A DNA stretch of 64,000 nucleotides, from contig NZ_CP020538.1 of NCBI RefSeq assembly GCF_002080435.1, positions 868,001-932,000 of the forward strand, in the 5' to 3' direction. Shown here in pieces: positions 44,775 through 53,046 of the stretch. The stretch's first letter is position 1. Every line of letters begins with the position of its first letter. Source of the DNA: Sphingobium herbicidovorans (GTDB taxonomy: Bacteria > Pseudomonadota > Alphaproteobacteria > Sphingomonadales > Sphingomonadaceae). The notes under the pieces are model-generated. The model was given only the letters and a program-made list of their open reading frames with translations, had not been told where the DNA came from and ran no database searches. A program made the translations under genes and the position numbers.

Positions 44775-45476
44775 ATGGCGAGAGCCAAGATGCTTCTGGT
44801 CGAAGACGACGCAGCACTCGCCGAACTTCTTATCTGGCATTTCAAGCGTGAAGATTTTGAAGTCGCCCACACCGTCGATGGCGAAGAAGCCCTGCTGCTC
44901 GCGCAGGAAAATGTGCCTGACATCGTGCTGCTCGACTGGATGGTCGAAAGCCTGTCCGGTATCGAAGTCTGCCGCCGCCTGCGCCGCATGAACGGCACCG
45001 CCAACGTGCCGATCATCATGCTCACCGCGCGGGGCGAGGAAGAAGATCGGGTCCGCGGCCTTGAAACCGGCGCGGACGATTATGTGACCAAGCCTTTCTC
45101 GCCGCGCGAACTCGTCGCCCGCGTTGGCGCGGTCCTGCGCCGCGTCCGCCCCGCGCTCGCTGGCGAGACATTGACCTTCGCCGACGTCGAGATGGACACG
45201 GTTGGCCACAAGGTCCGCCGGGGCGGCCAGGTCATCCCTCTCGGCCCCACCGAATTTCGCCTGCTCAAACACTTCCTCGAACATCCCGGCTGGGTGTTCT
45301 CACGCGAGCGGCTGCTGGATAGCGTCTGGGGCCAGGACAGCGACATCGAACTGCGGACGGTGGACGTCCATATCCGTCGCCTGCGCAAGGCGATCAACGC
45401 AGACGGCAAATATCGCGACATCATCCGCACGGTCCGCTCTGCGGGCTATGCGCTGGATACCGACGGGGCGGGATAG
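44775..45476 (+). CDS. phoB: phosphate regulon response regulator
   Basis: 233 residues from the ATG at 44775, two bases after the phoU stop. The receiver domain has the acidic pocket VEDDAAL, phospho-acceptor Asp in IVLLDWMVESLSGIE (near 54), and the K in DYVTKPFSPRELVARV. The OmpR-type winged helix follows (TEFRLLKHFLEHPGWVFSRERLLDSVWG). It activates Pho-box promoters, including the one before pstS. Confidence 0.97.
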   Translation: MARAKMLLVEDDAALAELLIWHFKREDFEVAHTVDGEEALLLAQENVPDIVLLDWMVESLSGIEVCRRLRRMNGTANVPIIMLTARGEEEDRVRGLETGADDYVTKPFSPRELVARVGAVLRRVRPALAGETLTFADVEMDTVGHKVRRGGQVIPLGPTEFRLLKHFLEHPGWVFSRERLLDSVWGQDSDIELRTVDVHIRRLRKAINADGKYRDIIRTVRSAGYALDTDGAG

Positions 45477-45522
45477 AGCAGCCGTCGGCAGACTTGGGTG
45501 GAAGACGGCCTGCCCTTTACGT

Positions 45523-45592
45523 CCGTTCGTGCTGAGCCTGTCGAAGCACGCTCGCAACGGTCCGCGTCCTTCGACAGGCTCAGGACGAACGG
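45523..45592. repeat. inverted pair of dispersed repeat family A (hairpin) after phoB
   Basis: CCGTTCGTGCTGAGCCTGTC GAAG at 45523 faces its inverted copy CCTTCGACAGGCTCAGGACG AACGG at 45568. The RNA can fold into a long hairpin with a 20-base loop, 46 bp beyond phoB, which would end or stabilise the pst-pho transcript. Confidence 0.8.
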
Positions 45593-45653
45593 AGCTTGAT
45601 GTGTTGCGGCACTGACGAATGTCCGAGGTTGGCCGCTAACAGACAAGGTCCAC

Positions 45654-45686
45654 AAAAAAGCGCCCCAGCCTTCCAGCCAGAGCGCC
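45654..45686 (-). terminator. rho-independent terminator of def (recR-def operon)
   Basis: On the minus strand GCGCTCTGGCT pairs with GGCTGGGGCGC (with G-U pairs) and is followed by TTTTTT. It lies about 25 bp after the def stop. Confidence 0.75.
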
Positions 45687-45710
45687 TTGCACCACCCTTC
45701 ACGCCACCGC

Positions 45711-46241
45711 TCAGGCCGCCTTGCGCGCCTTCACCAGCTTCTTCAGCAGCATGTCCCGCTTCAACCGGGACAGGTGATCGATGAACAACACGCCCTGCAG
45801 ATGATCCATCTCATGCTGCAGGCAGGTCGCCAGCAGCCCTTCCAGCCGCTCCTCATGAATGCGCCCATCGCGGTCCATCCAACTGGCGCGAATCGATGCG
45901 GGCCGCTCGACCTCGGCAAATTGTTCAGGGACCGAGAGACAGCCTTCATTATAGACGGACAGCTCGTCCGACCCGTCGAGTATCTCGGGATTGATGAACA
46001 CCATCGGCTTTTTGACCGCGGGCGCGCCTTCCTCATCCGATTCGGGTTCCTGCAGGTCGATCACAAGCACGCGCTTGGGCACACCCACCTGTATGGCGGC
46101 CAAGCCGATGCCCGGCGCGTCATACATCGTCTCGAACATATCGTCGATCAGACGCTGCAAATCGTCATCGATCGCCTCCACCGGAGACGAGATGGTACGC
46201 AGGCGCGGATCGGGCGCCTCCAGGATGGGAAGAATGGCCAT
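45711..46241 (-). CDS. def: peptide deformylase
   Basis: 176 residues with the three PDF motifs: [10 protein letters not shown] (near 45), EGCLSVPE (metal-binding Cys, near 98) and [12 protein letters not shown] (HExxH, near 140). It removes the N-formyl group from nascent proteins. An insertion [14 protein letters not shown] near residue 65 is typical of alphaproteobacterial forms. It follows recR by 48 bp; fmt, which adds the formyl group to initiator tRNA, is close by on the other strand. Confidence 0.97.
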   Translation of the reverse strand: MAILPILEAPDPRLRTISSPVEAIDDDLQRLIDDMFETMYDAPGIGLAAIQVGVPKRVLVIDLQEPESDEEGAPAVKKPMVFINPEILDGSDELSVYNEGCLSVPEQFAEVERPASIRASWMDRDGRIHEERLEGLLATCLQHEMDHLQGVLFIDHLSRLKRDMLLKKLVKARKAA

Positions 46242-46289
46242 GACCGTAAAATAATCCGACAGCGCCGAAAATTCAAGCGACCGCCAAAT

Positions 46290-46886
46290 TCACCCAACAG
46301 GCCGGCGCGCGCGCAACGCCTGCGCCAGCGTGCCTTCGTCCAGATAGTCCAGCTCGCCGCCCACCGGCACGCCATGGGCCAGCTGTGTCAGCCGCACCGG
46401 GAACTGTTCCAGCCGCTCGGCCAGATAATGAGCGGTCGTCTGGCCCTCCAGCGTGGCGTTCATCGCCAGCACCACCTCGTCAATGCCGCCCGCGCTGACC
46501 CGCGCGACCAGGGCGTCGATGGAAAGATCCTCTGGCCTCACCCCCTCCAGCGCCGACAGCCGCCCGCCCAGCACATGGAAGCGCCCTGGGAACAGCCGCG
46601 ACTTGTCCAGCGCCCACAGGTCCGCCACATCCTCCACCACGCACAGCGCTCGCGCATCCCGCCTGGCGTCGGCACAGATGCCGCAAGGATCGACCGTATC
46701 GACATTTCCGCATATACCGCATGTCACCAGCCGGTCGTTCACCGCATCCAATGCCCGCAGCAACGGCTCCAGCGCGCTTTCGCGCTTCTTGAGCAGGTGC
46801 AGGACAGCACGCCGCGCGGAACGCGGGCCAAGGCCGGGCAGGCGAGACAGCGCCTGCGTCAGCGCGTCGATTTCGGAAGAAGCCAT
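46290..46886 (-). CDS. recR: recombination protein RecR
   Basis: 198 residues. Helix-hairpin-helix [16 protein letters not shown] (near 10-27), zinc motif [16 protein letters not shown] (four Cys, near 57-72) and a Toprim domain with [12 protein letters not shown]. With RecO and RecF it loads RecA at gaps. Probably co-transcribed with def. Confidence 0.97.
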   Translation of the reverse strand: MASSEIDALTQALSRLPGLGPRSARRAVLHLLKKRESALEPLLRALDAVNDRLVTCGICGNVDTVDPCGICADARRDARALCVVEDVADLWALDKSRLFPGRFHVLGGRLSALEGVRPEDLSIDALVARVSAGGIDEVVLAMNATLEGQTTAHYLAERLEQFPVRLTQLAHGVPVGGELDYLDEGTLAQALRARRPVG

Positions 46887-46939
46887 GGAACCGAGATAGG
46901 GGCTTGCAAGTCCGGGGTCAAAAGGGTTGAGAGGCCGCC

Positions 46940-47848
46940 ATGCGCATCATCTATATGGGAACCCCCGATTTCGCCGTCCCCGCGCTCACCGCGCTGGCAA
47001 AGGCGGGCCATGAGATCGTGGCTGCCTACAGCCAGCCGCCCCGCCCGGCCGGACGCGGCAAGGCGCTACGGCCCTCCCCCGTGCACAGCCAGGCCGAACA
47101 GATGGGCATCGAAGTGCGCACGCCGCTCTCCCTGAAAGATGCCGAGGTTCAGGCCGCCTTCGCCGCGCTCAAGCCCGATGTAGCGGTAGTCGCCGCCTAC
47201 GGCCTCATCCTACCCCTGCCCATTCTGAACGCCCCCCGCTTCGGCTGTCTCAACATCCACGCCTCCCTCCTGCCACGCTGGCGTGGAGCAGCGCCGATCC
47301 AGCGCGCGATCCTGTCGGGCGATAATGTTAGCGGCGTGACGATCATGGACATGGAAGCCGGGCTCGACACCGGCCCTATGCGCGCCAAGCATGTGACGCC
47401 GATCGAAGACAAGACCGCAGGCGCGCTGACCGAGGAACTGGCGCTGGCAGGGGCGGAACTGATGGTCGAAGTGCTGGACGATCTCGCCGCGCATCCTCCG
47501 GTGCCCCAGCCGGAAGAAGGCGTCACCTACGCGTCGAAAATCGACAAGGCCGAATCGCGCATCGACTTCTCCCGCGACGCGCACCAGATCGAGCGGCAGG
47601 TCCGCGCCTTCAATCCTTTCCCCGGCGCATTCTTCGAATATCGGGGCGAACGCTTCCGCATTCTCGCCGCCCATGTGGAGGAGCATGAAGGCACGCCGGG
47701 CGAATTGCTGGACAACAGCCTGCTTATCGGCTGCGGCCACGGCGCAATCCGCCCCACCCTCATCCAGCGCGCAGGCAAGGGCGCGATGTCGCCCGGCGAA
47801 CTCCTGCGGGGCTACGACATGCCAGCCGGGTCGCGTGTCGATGGCTAA
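46940..47848 (+). CDS. fmt: methionyl-tRNA formyltransferase
   Basis: 302 residues. [11 protein letters not shown] at the N-terminus, the formyl-folate motif [18 protein letters not shown] (near 110, catalytic His and Asn in CLNIH) and [15 protein letters not shown] are conserved; the C-terminal OB-like domain with [12 protein letters not shown] follows. It formylates Met-tRNA for initiation. It diverges from recR with 53 bp between starts. Confidence 0.97.
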   Translation: MRIIYMGTPDFAVPALTALAKAGHEIVAAYSQPPRPAGRGKALRPSPVHSQAEQMGIEVRTPLSLKDAEVQAAFAALKPDVAVVAAYGLILPLPILNAPRFGCLNIHASLLPRWRGAAPIQRAILSGDNVSGVTIMDMEAGLDTGPMRAKHVTPIEDKTAGALTEELALAGAELMVEVLDDLAAHPPVPQPEEGVTYASKIDKAESRIDFSRDAHQIERQVRAFNPFPGAFFEYRGERFRILAAHVEEHEGTPGELLDNSLLIGCGHGAIRPTLIQRAGKGAMSPGELLRGYDMPAGSRVDG

Positions 47849-47863
47849 ACTCGCCCTCCTGAA

Positions 47864-47943
47864 CCGCCATCCCAGCGAAAGCTGGGATCTCAGGCGAAAT
47901 TGCGCGCCCGCTCCCCAGATCCCAGCGTTCGCTGGCATGACGG
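47864..47943. repeat. palindromic repeat family B between fmt and truA
   Basis: Arm CCGCCATCCCAGCGAAAGCT GGGATCT (47864-47890) is nearly the inverse of AGATCCCAGCGTTCGCTGGC ATGACGG (47917-47943). Each arm also contains its own small palindrome (CCAGCGAAAGCTGG). This is a typical alphaproteobacterial intergenic REP/BIME, unrelated in sequence to family A. Confidence 0.8.
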
Positions 47944-47974
47944 CGGTAGTGGTTCGGACGACCCAACCCGCCCA

Positions 47975-48721
47975 ATGACCCGCTTCGCCTTCACCGTGGA
48001 ATTTGACGGCCGCCCCTTCATGGGCTGGCAGCGGCAGGCGCACGGCCCCAGCGTCCAGCAAGCCTTGGAAGACGCCATCCACGCCGTCACCGGCGAACAG
48101 GCCGTTATCCACGCCGCAGGCCGCACCGACGCAGGCGTCCACGGCCTTGCCATGCGCGCCCACGCAGACATAGCAAAGCCCCTCACGCCCTTCCGCCTGA
48201 CGGAAGCGATGAACGCCCGCCTGCGTCCGCATCCGGTCGCCATCCTTGCCTGCGATGTCGTGCCGGACGACTGGCACGCCCGCTTCTCCTGCATGGGGCG
48301 CGCCTATGTCTATCGAATCGCCAACCGCCGCGCGCCGCTGACCTTCGAAAACGGCCTCGTCTGGCGCGTCATCCAGCCGCTCGACGCCGACGCAATGCAG
48401 AAGGCCGCACAGCTTCTGGTTGGTCGCCACGACTTCACCACCTTCCGCTCCGCCCATTGCCAGGCGGAAAGCCCGCTCAAGTCGCTCGACCGCCTTGATG
48501 TCGAACGCGATGGCGACCGCATCGCCATCCACGCCGAAGCGCGTTCCTTCCTTCATCATCAGGTGCGTTCGATGGTGGGTTGCCTCGCTCTGGTCGGCAT
48601 GGGCCGCTGGACCTTGGACGACATGCGCGCCGCCCGCGACGCCAGGGACCGCGCGGCCCTCGGCCTCAACGCACCGCCCGACGGCCTCTACTTCGTGAAC
48701 GCCCGTTACCCGGACCAATAA
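47975..48721 (+). CDS. truA: tRNA pseudouridine(38-40) synthase
   Basis: 248 residues from the ATG at 47975 (after the palindromic repeat). The catalytic Asp is in [14 protein letters not shown] (near 52). [12 protein letters not shown] at the start and FTTFRSAHC and [13 protein letters not shown] later are TruA blocks. It modifies positions 38-40 of tRNAs. Probably co-transcribed with fmt. Confidence 0.97.
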   Translation: MTRFAFTVEFDGRPFMGWQRQAHGPSVQQALEDAIHAVTGEQAVIHAAGRTDAGVHGLAMRAHADIAKPLTPFRLTEAMNARLRPHPVAILACDVVPDDWHARFSCMGRAYVYRIANRRAPLTFENGLVWRVIQPLDADAMQKAAQLLVGRHDFTTFRSAHCQAESPLKSLDRLDVERDGDRIAIHAEARSFLHHQVRSMVGCLALVGMGRWTLDDMRAARDARDRAALGLNAPPDGLYFVNARYPDQ

Positions 48722-48727
48722 GTCCGG

Positions 48728-49447
48728 TCAGAGCTGCGTGCGGAACGGCGTGAAATTCGTATGCTCGTCATAGACGTCCAGTCCTTCGGCCCGCTTCAGC
48801 CCGTTGACCACCATGTAGGTCACCGGCGTCAGCACCGCTTCCCACAGGACTTTCAGCATCCAGTTGGTGACCATGACCGTCAGCACCTGTTGCGTGGTCC
48901 AGACGCCAAGGAAAGCGAGCGGATAGAAAAGCAGGCTGTCGACCCCCTGCCCCACGATGGTCGATCCGATCGTACGCATCCACAAATGCTTGCCCTGCGT
49001 CAGCAGCTTCATCTTCGCCAGCACGAAGCTGTTGGTGAACTCGCCCGCCCAAAAGGCAGCCAGCGAGGCGAACACGATGCGCCACGTGCTGCCGAATACG
49101 GCCTCATAGGCCTTTTGATCCGGCCAGCCCTCCGCCGGGGGCAGCTTCACGACCACCCAGCTCATAAGCGCCATGAACAGCATCGCGCCGAACCCAGCCC
49201 AAACGCAGCGCCGTGCGCGCGCATAGCCATAGACTTCGGTGAGTACGTCGCCCAGCACATAGCCCAGCGGAAAGAACAGGATGCCCGCGCCAAAGGTGAA
49301 GCCAAAGAGCGTCGATAACTTTGCCGCCCCGATCAGGTTCGACAGCAGCAGGATCGCCACAAATGCTGCGATGAAAAAATCGAAATAGCGCATGGGCCGC
49401 TGCGAAAGCGCCTGCGCATCGATTTTCCGAACCCCCATATCGGCCAT
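48728..49447 (-). CDS. yhhQ: queuosine precursor transporter (YhhQ/QPTR, VUT family)
   Basis: About 239 residues from the ATG at 49447 (upstream in-frame ATGs at 49459 and 49498 are possible). Six hydrophobic segments, with FPLGYVLGDVLTEVYGYARARR (near 70) and AFWAGEFTNSFVLAKMK (near 130) as family blocks. It imports preQ0/preQ1 or queuine for tRNA modification. It converges on truA with 6 bp between stops. Confidence 0.9.
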   Translation of the reverse strand: MADMGVRKIDAQALSQRPMRYFDFFIAAFVAILLLSNLIGAAKLSTLFGFTFGAGILFFPLGYVLGDVLTEVYGYARARRCVWAGFGAMLFMALMSWVVVKLPPAEGWPDQKAYEAVFGSTWRIVFASLAAFWAGEFTNSFVLAKMKLLTQGKHLWMRTIGSTIVGQGVDSLLFYPLAFLGVWTTQQVLTVMVTNWMLKVLWEAVLTPVTYMVVNGLKRAEGLDVYDEHTNFTPFRTQL

Positions 49448-49532
49448 GGCACCCTGCATATCCGCCCCCGGTGCAAATGCAATGCCCCGCCGTTGCACGG
49501 AAACGCAAGCCCGGCTATCGAAGCCCCCGTGC

Positions 49533-49609
49533 GGCCCCGTAGCTCAGCTGGATAGAGCATTCGCCTTCTAAGCGAATGGTCGCAGGTTCGAATCCTGCCG
49601 GGGTCGCCA
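49533..49609 (+). tRNA. tRNA-Arg (anticodon TCT), host site of the integrative element
   Basis: The 77-nt cloverleaf has acceptor stem GGCCCCG/CGGGGTC (one G-U), D arm GCTCAGCTGGATAGAGC, anticodon stem TTCGC/GCGAA with loop CTTCTAA (anticodon TCT), T arm GCAGGTTCGAATCCTGC, and encoded CCA. Its last 17 bases are repeated at 57489-57505. Confidence 0.97.
49593..49609 (+). repeat. attachment site attL (17-bp direct repeat in tRNA-Arg)
   Basis: TCCTGCCGGGGTCGCCA, the T-arm/acceptor 3' end of the tRNA, is repeated exactly at 57489-57505. An integrase gene begins 187 bp after it. Together these define the left junction of the element. Confidence 0.88.
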
Positions 49610-49732
49610 AAAACAACTTTCCCATTCGCTCCATAGCGTACCGTAAGTGCTTTGATTTCGGCGGTTTTCTGCGATATATAAGACCCCGCCCTGTCCGGTT
49701 TCGTCGGTTGGAGAACGACCACATAAGACCGA

Positions 49733-49754
49733 TTTGGGGGCACATCTGGGGGCC
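49733..49754. repeat. arm-type repeat at the left end of the element
   Basis: TTTGGGGGCACATCTGGGGG CC, two GGGGGC boxes, 124 bp inside attL and 42 bp before the integrase start. The near-identical TTTGGGGGCCACATTGGGGG CC lies at 57405-57426, 63 bp inside attR. Paired repeats at both ends fit integrase or excisionase arm sites. Confidence 0.6.
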
Positions 49755-49795
49755 ATAATTGGTGGGTCTCCATATCGCAGGAAGGATGGCCCCCA

Positions 49796-50836
49796 GTGGC
49801 GCTAACAGATATCGCGATCAAGGCGGCAAAGGCGAAAGAGAAGCCCTACAAGATGGGCGACGCCGGCGGCCTGTTCCTCCTTGTGCAGCCTACAGGCGGG
49901 AAACTGTGGCGGCTCAAATATCGGATAGAAGGTAAAGAGAAGAAGCTGGCGCTTGGCGCCTACCCGGATGTTGGCTTGGCCGACGCCCGCAAGCGGAGAG
50001 ACAATGCCAAGGCAGAACTGGCCGACGGTAAAGATCCTGCGCGGGAAAAGGTACGGCGGAAGGAGCGGAGCAAGATCGCATCGGGTAATAGCTTTTCGAT
50101 CGTTGCCGCGGAGTTCATCAACAAACGGATAAAGGAGGGCTGGTCGCCTCCTACGCAGGCGAAGGCTGCCTATCTGATGGCCTACCTGACTCCTGTCATC
50201 GGCCGCATTCCGGTCTCAGACATCACACCAATCGATCTGTTGCCGATTTTTAAGCGTGCCGAGGCCAAAGGCAACCTGGAGACTGCCCGCCGTCTGATGC
50301 AGCTTTGCAGCCAAATTTTCCGATATGCCATCGCCACCGCTCGCCTCGCATCCGACCCTACGCGCGACCTTCGCGGCGCAATAACCGCGTCCAAGCCGAA
50401 GCATCACGGCGCCATCATCGATCCGGTGAAGGTGGGCGAGTTGCTGCGCGCGATCGACGGCTACAGCGGACACTATGTGTGTCGCTACGCGCTGAAGCTA
50501 GCCCCGCATCTATTTGTGCGGCCGGGGGAGCTGCGATTTGCCGAATGGGCTGAACTGGATCTTGGTGCAGCCGTCTACACTGTTAGGGTTGAATGCCGCT
50601 GCCGACGTGAAGCGTTTTTTGAGGCGCACGGGCTGTGGTGGAAATTTCAGCGGAAAAGCTGGAGCGATGATTTTCGAGAGGCCAAGCACCGCTTCTACTG
50701 CAAGTCCTGCTCACAGCGATACGGGCGAAAGGTGCGGCCGGTCATCATGGAGACAAGCGACCAACCCGCGCGTCATCACTTTCCGCTTCCGGATGAACGA
50801 GAATGGAAGCGGGCGGTAAGCCGCTTCAGAGGATAG
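49796..50836 (+). pseudogene. int: tyrosine integrase fragment fused to a zinc-ribbon-like protein
   Basis: 346 residues from a GTG (GAAGGA nine bases upstream). Residues 1-85 are a DUF4102 domain (DIAIKAAKAKEKPYKMGDAG), 95-190 the core-binding domain, and 205-258 the start of the catalytic domain including the first catalytic Arg (VRPGELRFAEW, Arg 242). The remaining H-x-x-R and Tyr motifs are missing: after residue about 258 the sequence changes to an unrelated 85-residue tail with C-x-C (267/269) and C-x-x-C (302/305), GLWWKFQRKSW and LPDEREWKRAVSRF. A deletion fused two genes in frame. Recombinase activity is not expected. Confidence 0.85.
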
Positions 50837-50840
50837 TGAA

Positions 50841-51203
50841 ATGAGCATCAAGGCTGTTCCAGAGGAACTTTTCGACGTTCCTGACGACCTGTCGCCAGGC
50901 GAATACCGCCACGTCTGCGCACAGATCGCGATCCAAGCAGTCACCTACGCAATGGGCTCACGTGAGGTGAAGGAAGGGCATGCATCGATTGCTATGCCGA
51001 TGCTGGTCGAAGCGCTGGCTATGGGCATTGCCATGCTCATCAGCGCGGATGAACAACAGAAAACCCCGCGGGACATCCGGTTGTCAGGTGAGCATTTTGG
51101 TAAGTTGATCGGCGGGTTCGCGGCCATCTTTCATCAAAATGATGACACCACAGGTGATCAGTTGATGGATATGCTTGGTGTAGAGCGATCAAAACTCAAC
51201 TAG
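50841..51203 (+). CDS. hypothetical protein of the integrative element
   Basis: 120 residues, 4 bp after the integrase-fusion stop. A mixed start (PEELFDVPDDLSPGEYRHVC) leads to a largely helical, alanine-rich middle (MLVEALAMGIAMLISA) and ends DQLMDMLGVERSKLN. No family recognised. Its tight spacing to the zinc-ribbon tail suggests the two were already neighbours before the deletion that created the fusion. Confidence 0.55.
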   Translation: MSIKAVPEELFDVPDDLSPGEYRHVCAQIAIQAVTYAMGSREVKEGHASIAMPMLVEALAMGIAMLISADEQQKTPRDIRLSGEHFGKLIGGFAAIFHQNDDTTGDQLMDMLGVERSKLN

Positions 51204-51315
51204 AGAATCAATTAATACGTGAATTTTTCGGTTGAGGTTTCTCGATTTAATTTGCTTCTACGCGCGCCCTCTCGTTTTGTGCTAAACTCCTTCGCCACAA
51301 TCGAAGGAATCGCCG

Positions 51316-51510
51316 ATGACGGACGATGTAGAATTTTGGCCGCTGAAGGTAGTCGTGCAGAAGGTGGGCCTCAGCAAGACGGAGATCTACCGCCGGGCGG
51401 CCGAGGGCACCTTCCCCAAGTCCCGCGATTACCGCGACGGCGGCATTCGAAAATTTTGGCTGTCAACGGAAGTGCGAGCTTGGCAGGACGCTATCATCGC
51501 GGGCCAGTGA
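51316..51510 (+). CDS. AlpA-family excisionase-like regulator, copy 1
   Basis: 64 residues: EFWPLKVVVQKVGLSKTEIY followed by RR, a MerR/AlpA-type helix-turn-helix, then FPKSRDYRDGGIRKFWLSTEVRAWQ, the usual AlpA wing. Such proteins bind att arms or activate integrase genes. First of three tandem relatives. Confidence 0.8.
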   Translation: MTDDVEFWPLKVVVQKVGLSKTEIYRRAAEGTFPKSRDYRDGGIRKFWLSTEVRAWQDAIIAGQ

Positions 51511-51518
51511 GAGCGGCT

Positions 51519-51728
51519 ATGTGCATCCTGGAAGAAACTGAGTTCTGGCCGCTGAGGAAAGTCCTGCAACGAGTAGGACTTAGTAAAACGGAGATCTACC
51601 GCAGGATAGCCGAAAACCGCTTCCCGACAGGCAGATCCTATGGTGACGGTGGAAAAAAGAAGTTCTGGCTCTCGACCGAGATCAAGGCATGGCAGGACGC
51701 CGTTTTAAGGAGCAACGACAAGGCATAG
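51519..51728 (+). CDS. AlpA-family excisionase-like regulator, copy 2
   Basis: 69 residues from the ATG at 51519, 8 bp after copy 1; the longer open frame upstream is antisense to nothing but overlaps copy 1 in another frame and is rejected. EFWPLRKVLQRVGLSKTEIY and FPTGRSYGDGGKKKFWLSTE keep the family pattern, but the middle has diverged from the other copies. Confidence 0.75.
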   Translation: MCILEETEFWPLRKVLQRVGLSKTEIYRRIAENRFPTGRSYGDGGKKKFWLSTEIKAWQDAVLRSNDKA

Positions 51729-51819
51729 CGGTGAGCCCGTCCGTGCAACGTCCCAGGTGGCAGCAGCTAGTTGCTGAACTGGCTAATCGGTCAAACTGTT
51801 TTTGAACTAGGAATCACCC

Positions 51820-52035
51820 ATGGCTGACGACATAGAATTTTGGCCGCTAAAGGTTGTGGTTCAGAAGGTAGGCCTTAGCCAAGCCGAAGTGTACCGGCGG
51901 ATGTCCGAAGGGCGGTTTCCCAGAAACTATGATTACCGGGATGGAGGTACGCGCAAGTTCTGGTTGGCGTCCGACGTTCGAGCCTGGCAGCAGCAGATTC
52001 TCGATGCTCAGCGGAATCCGCGGGACCCCTTATAG
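51820..52035 (+). CDS. AlpA-family excisionase-like regulator, copy 3
   Basis: 71 residues: EFWPLKVVVQKVGLSQAEVY, then FPRNYDYRDGGTRKFWLASD and a longer C-terminus (AWQQQILDAQRNPRDPL). Its first helices match copy 1 almost exactly. The stop overlaps the end of the convergent secreted-protein gene by 28 bp. Confidence 0.78.
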   Translation: MADDIEFWPLKVVVQKVGLSQAEVYRRMSEGRFPRNYDYRDGGTRKFWLASDVRAWQQQILDAQRNPRDPL

Positions 52036-52594
52036 CCGTTCACTCGATTAACCAGCGCCGCAACCTCGGCCGGGCTGATCTCCTCATTCCATCGGCAGCC
52101 ATCGTTTGCGGAGAAACGAACAGCCCACATATTCGGCAAGTCCGCCGCGTGACACATGACCGGCTCGCTCACTTCCATGGATACCGTTTCACTGAATCGG
52201 CACATTGACATGCAGGCGTCGACGTTGCGGGTTGTCGTCAGTAGCCCTTGCACCGGACCATCTACGCCCCAGTACGTGCCGAGGCTATAGAAACGCCAAT
52301 TTCCCCAATAATTCGTGTAGGTGACCAGCCGGTAGATGGTGGCGCCGGTCTTCTTGTCGACGCTGGCATTTACCCAGGTATCGGATTCATTCAACATCCC
52401 GCCCCCGCCGCCCTTGGTCCTGTGTGCCTTCCTCGTGGTGAACATGGTCACCGGCGACATGGGATCATCGATGACCTGGGCGTTAGCTTCTCCATCCTCG
52501 CGCGATTTTTCTCCAGCGAGCCGGCCGCGGCAGGTGACGCCGTGACGGCGATCGCAGCAGCGATCAGAACGGATTTGCGTTGATTTCTCATCAT
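52008..52594 (-). pseudogene. secreted hypothetical protein, frameshifted at an A5 tract
   Basis: A perfect ribosome-binding site (AAAGGAGG) six bases before the ATG at 52594 leads into a signal peptide (QRKSVLIAAAIAVTASPAAA) that runs out of frame after GSLEK. The downstream frame continues with SREDGEANAQVIDDPMSPVT and a 150-residue body to 52008 with four cysteines (DACMSMCRF and VMCHAADLP, DGCRWNEEISP). The two frames meet at five As (plus-strand T run 52506-52510); six As would restore one protein of about 195 residues. Mutation, sequencing slip or programmed frameshift cannot be separated here. No family recognised. Confidence 0.7.
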
Positions 52595-52606
52595 CTCACC
52601 CCTCCT

Positions 52607-52849
52607 TTAAATAACGCCGCGCACTGCCTGCGCTATCGTATGCATGAAACCGACCTCAAACCCGCCCCATTCTTCCGGTCGCACAATCTCGTGCAGGAAA
52701 TTGCCCAGAAGCGATGGGCATTCGGTTTCTCGCAGCAATGAAATTATCTGGCATGCGGCAACTCCCCCGATCTCGCAATCATCCGCGTAATTGCCTGAGC
52801 GCGTCGACTGCCATGAAAAGCATTCCGTGATTCGGCTGCTAGTGTCCAT
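52607..52849 (-). CDS. hypothetical small protein preceding the secreted protein gene
   Basis: 80 residues from the ATG at 52849 (GGGGGG a few bases upstream; an ATG at 52915 is possible). Five cysteines (for example in TECFSWQS, DDCEIGG, AACQIIS, TECPSLL) and an amphipathic C-terminus (GFEVGFMHTIAQAVRGVI). Its TAA overlaps the ribosome-binding site of the next gene, so both are one transcript. No family recognised. Confidence 0.5.
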   Translation of the reverse strand: MDTSSRITECFSWQSTRSGNYADDCEIGGVAACQIISLLRETECPSLLGNFLHEIVRPEEWGGFEVGFMHTIAQAVRGVI

Positions 52850-53046
52850 ATTCCCCCCAATAACTGCGAATCGGTTCGCATGGAGAAACTTCATTGAAAC
52901 TAGTGATGGAGTCAAAAACTATATTGTCCCATTTGCACCATGTCGTCTCATACGTACTTTAACAATTCACTTATTACGTGATTTTACTTGTGATCTTTAT
53001 TTTGATATTTCGGTGGAAGGGGAAACGTGGAAAGGAAGATAGACGC

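Noticed and set aside
47210..48718. A 502-codon minus-strand frame over fmt and truA
   Set aside because: Antisense shadow of two certain genes and it reads through the palindromic repeat.
49515..49821. Minus-strand frames across tRNA-Arg(TCT) with GRIRTCDHSLRRRMLYPAEL
   Set aside because: Same artefact: translation of the tRNA complement.
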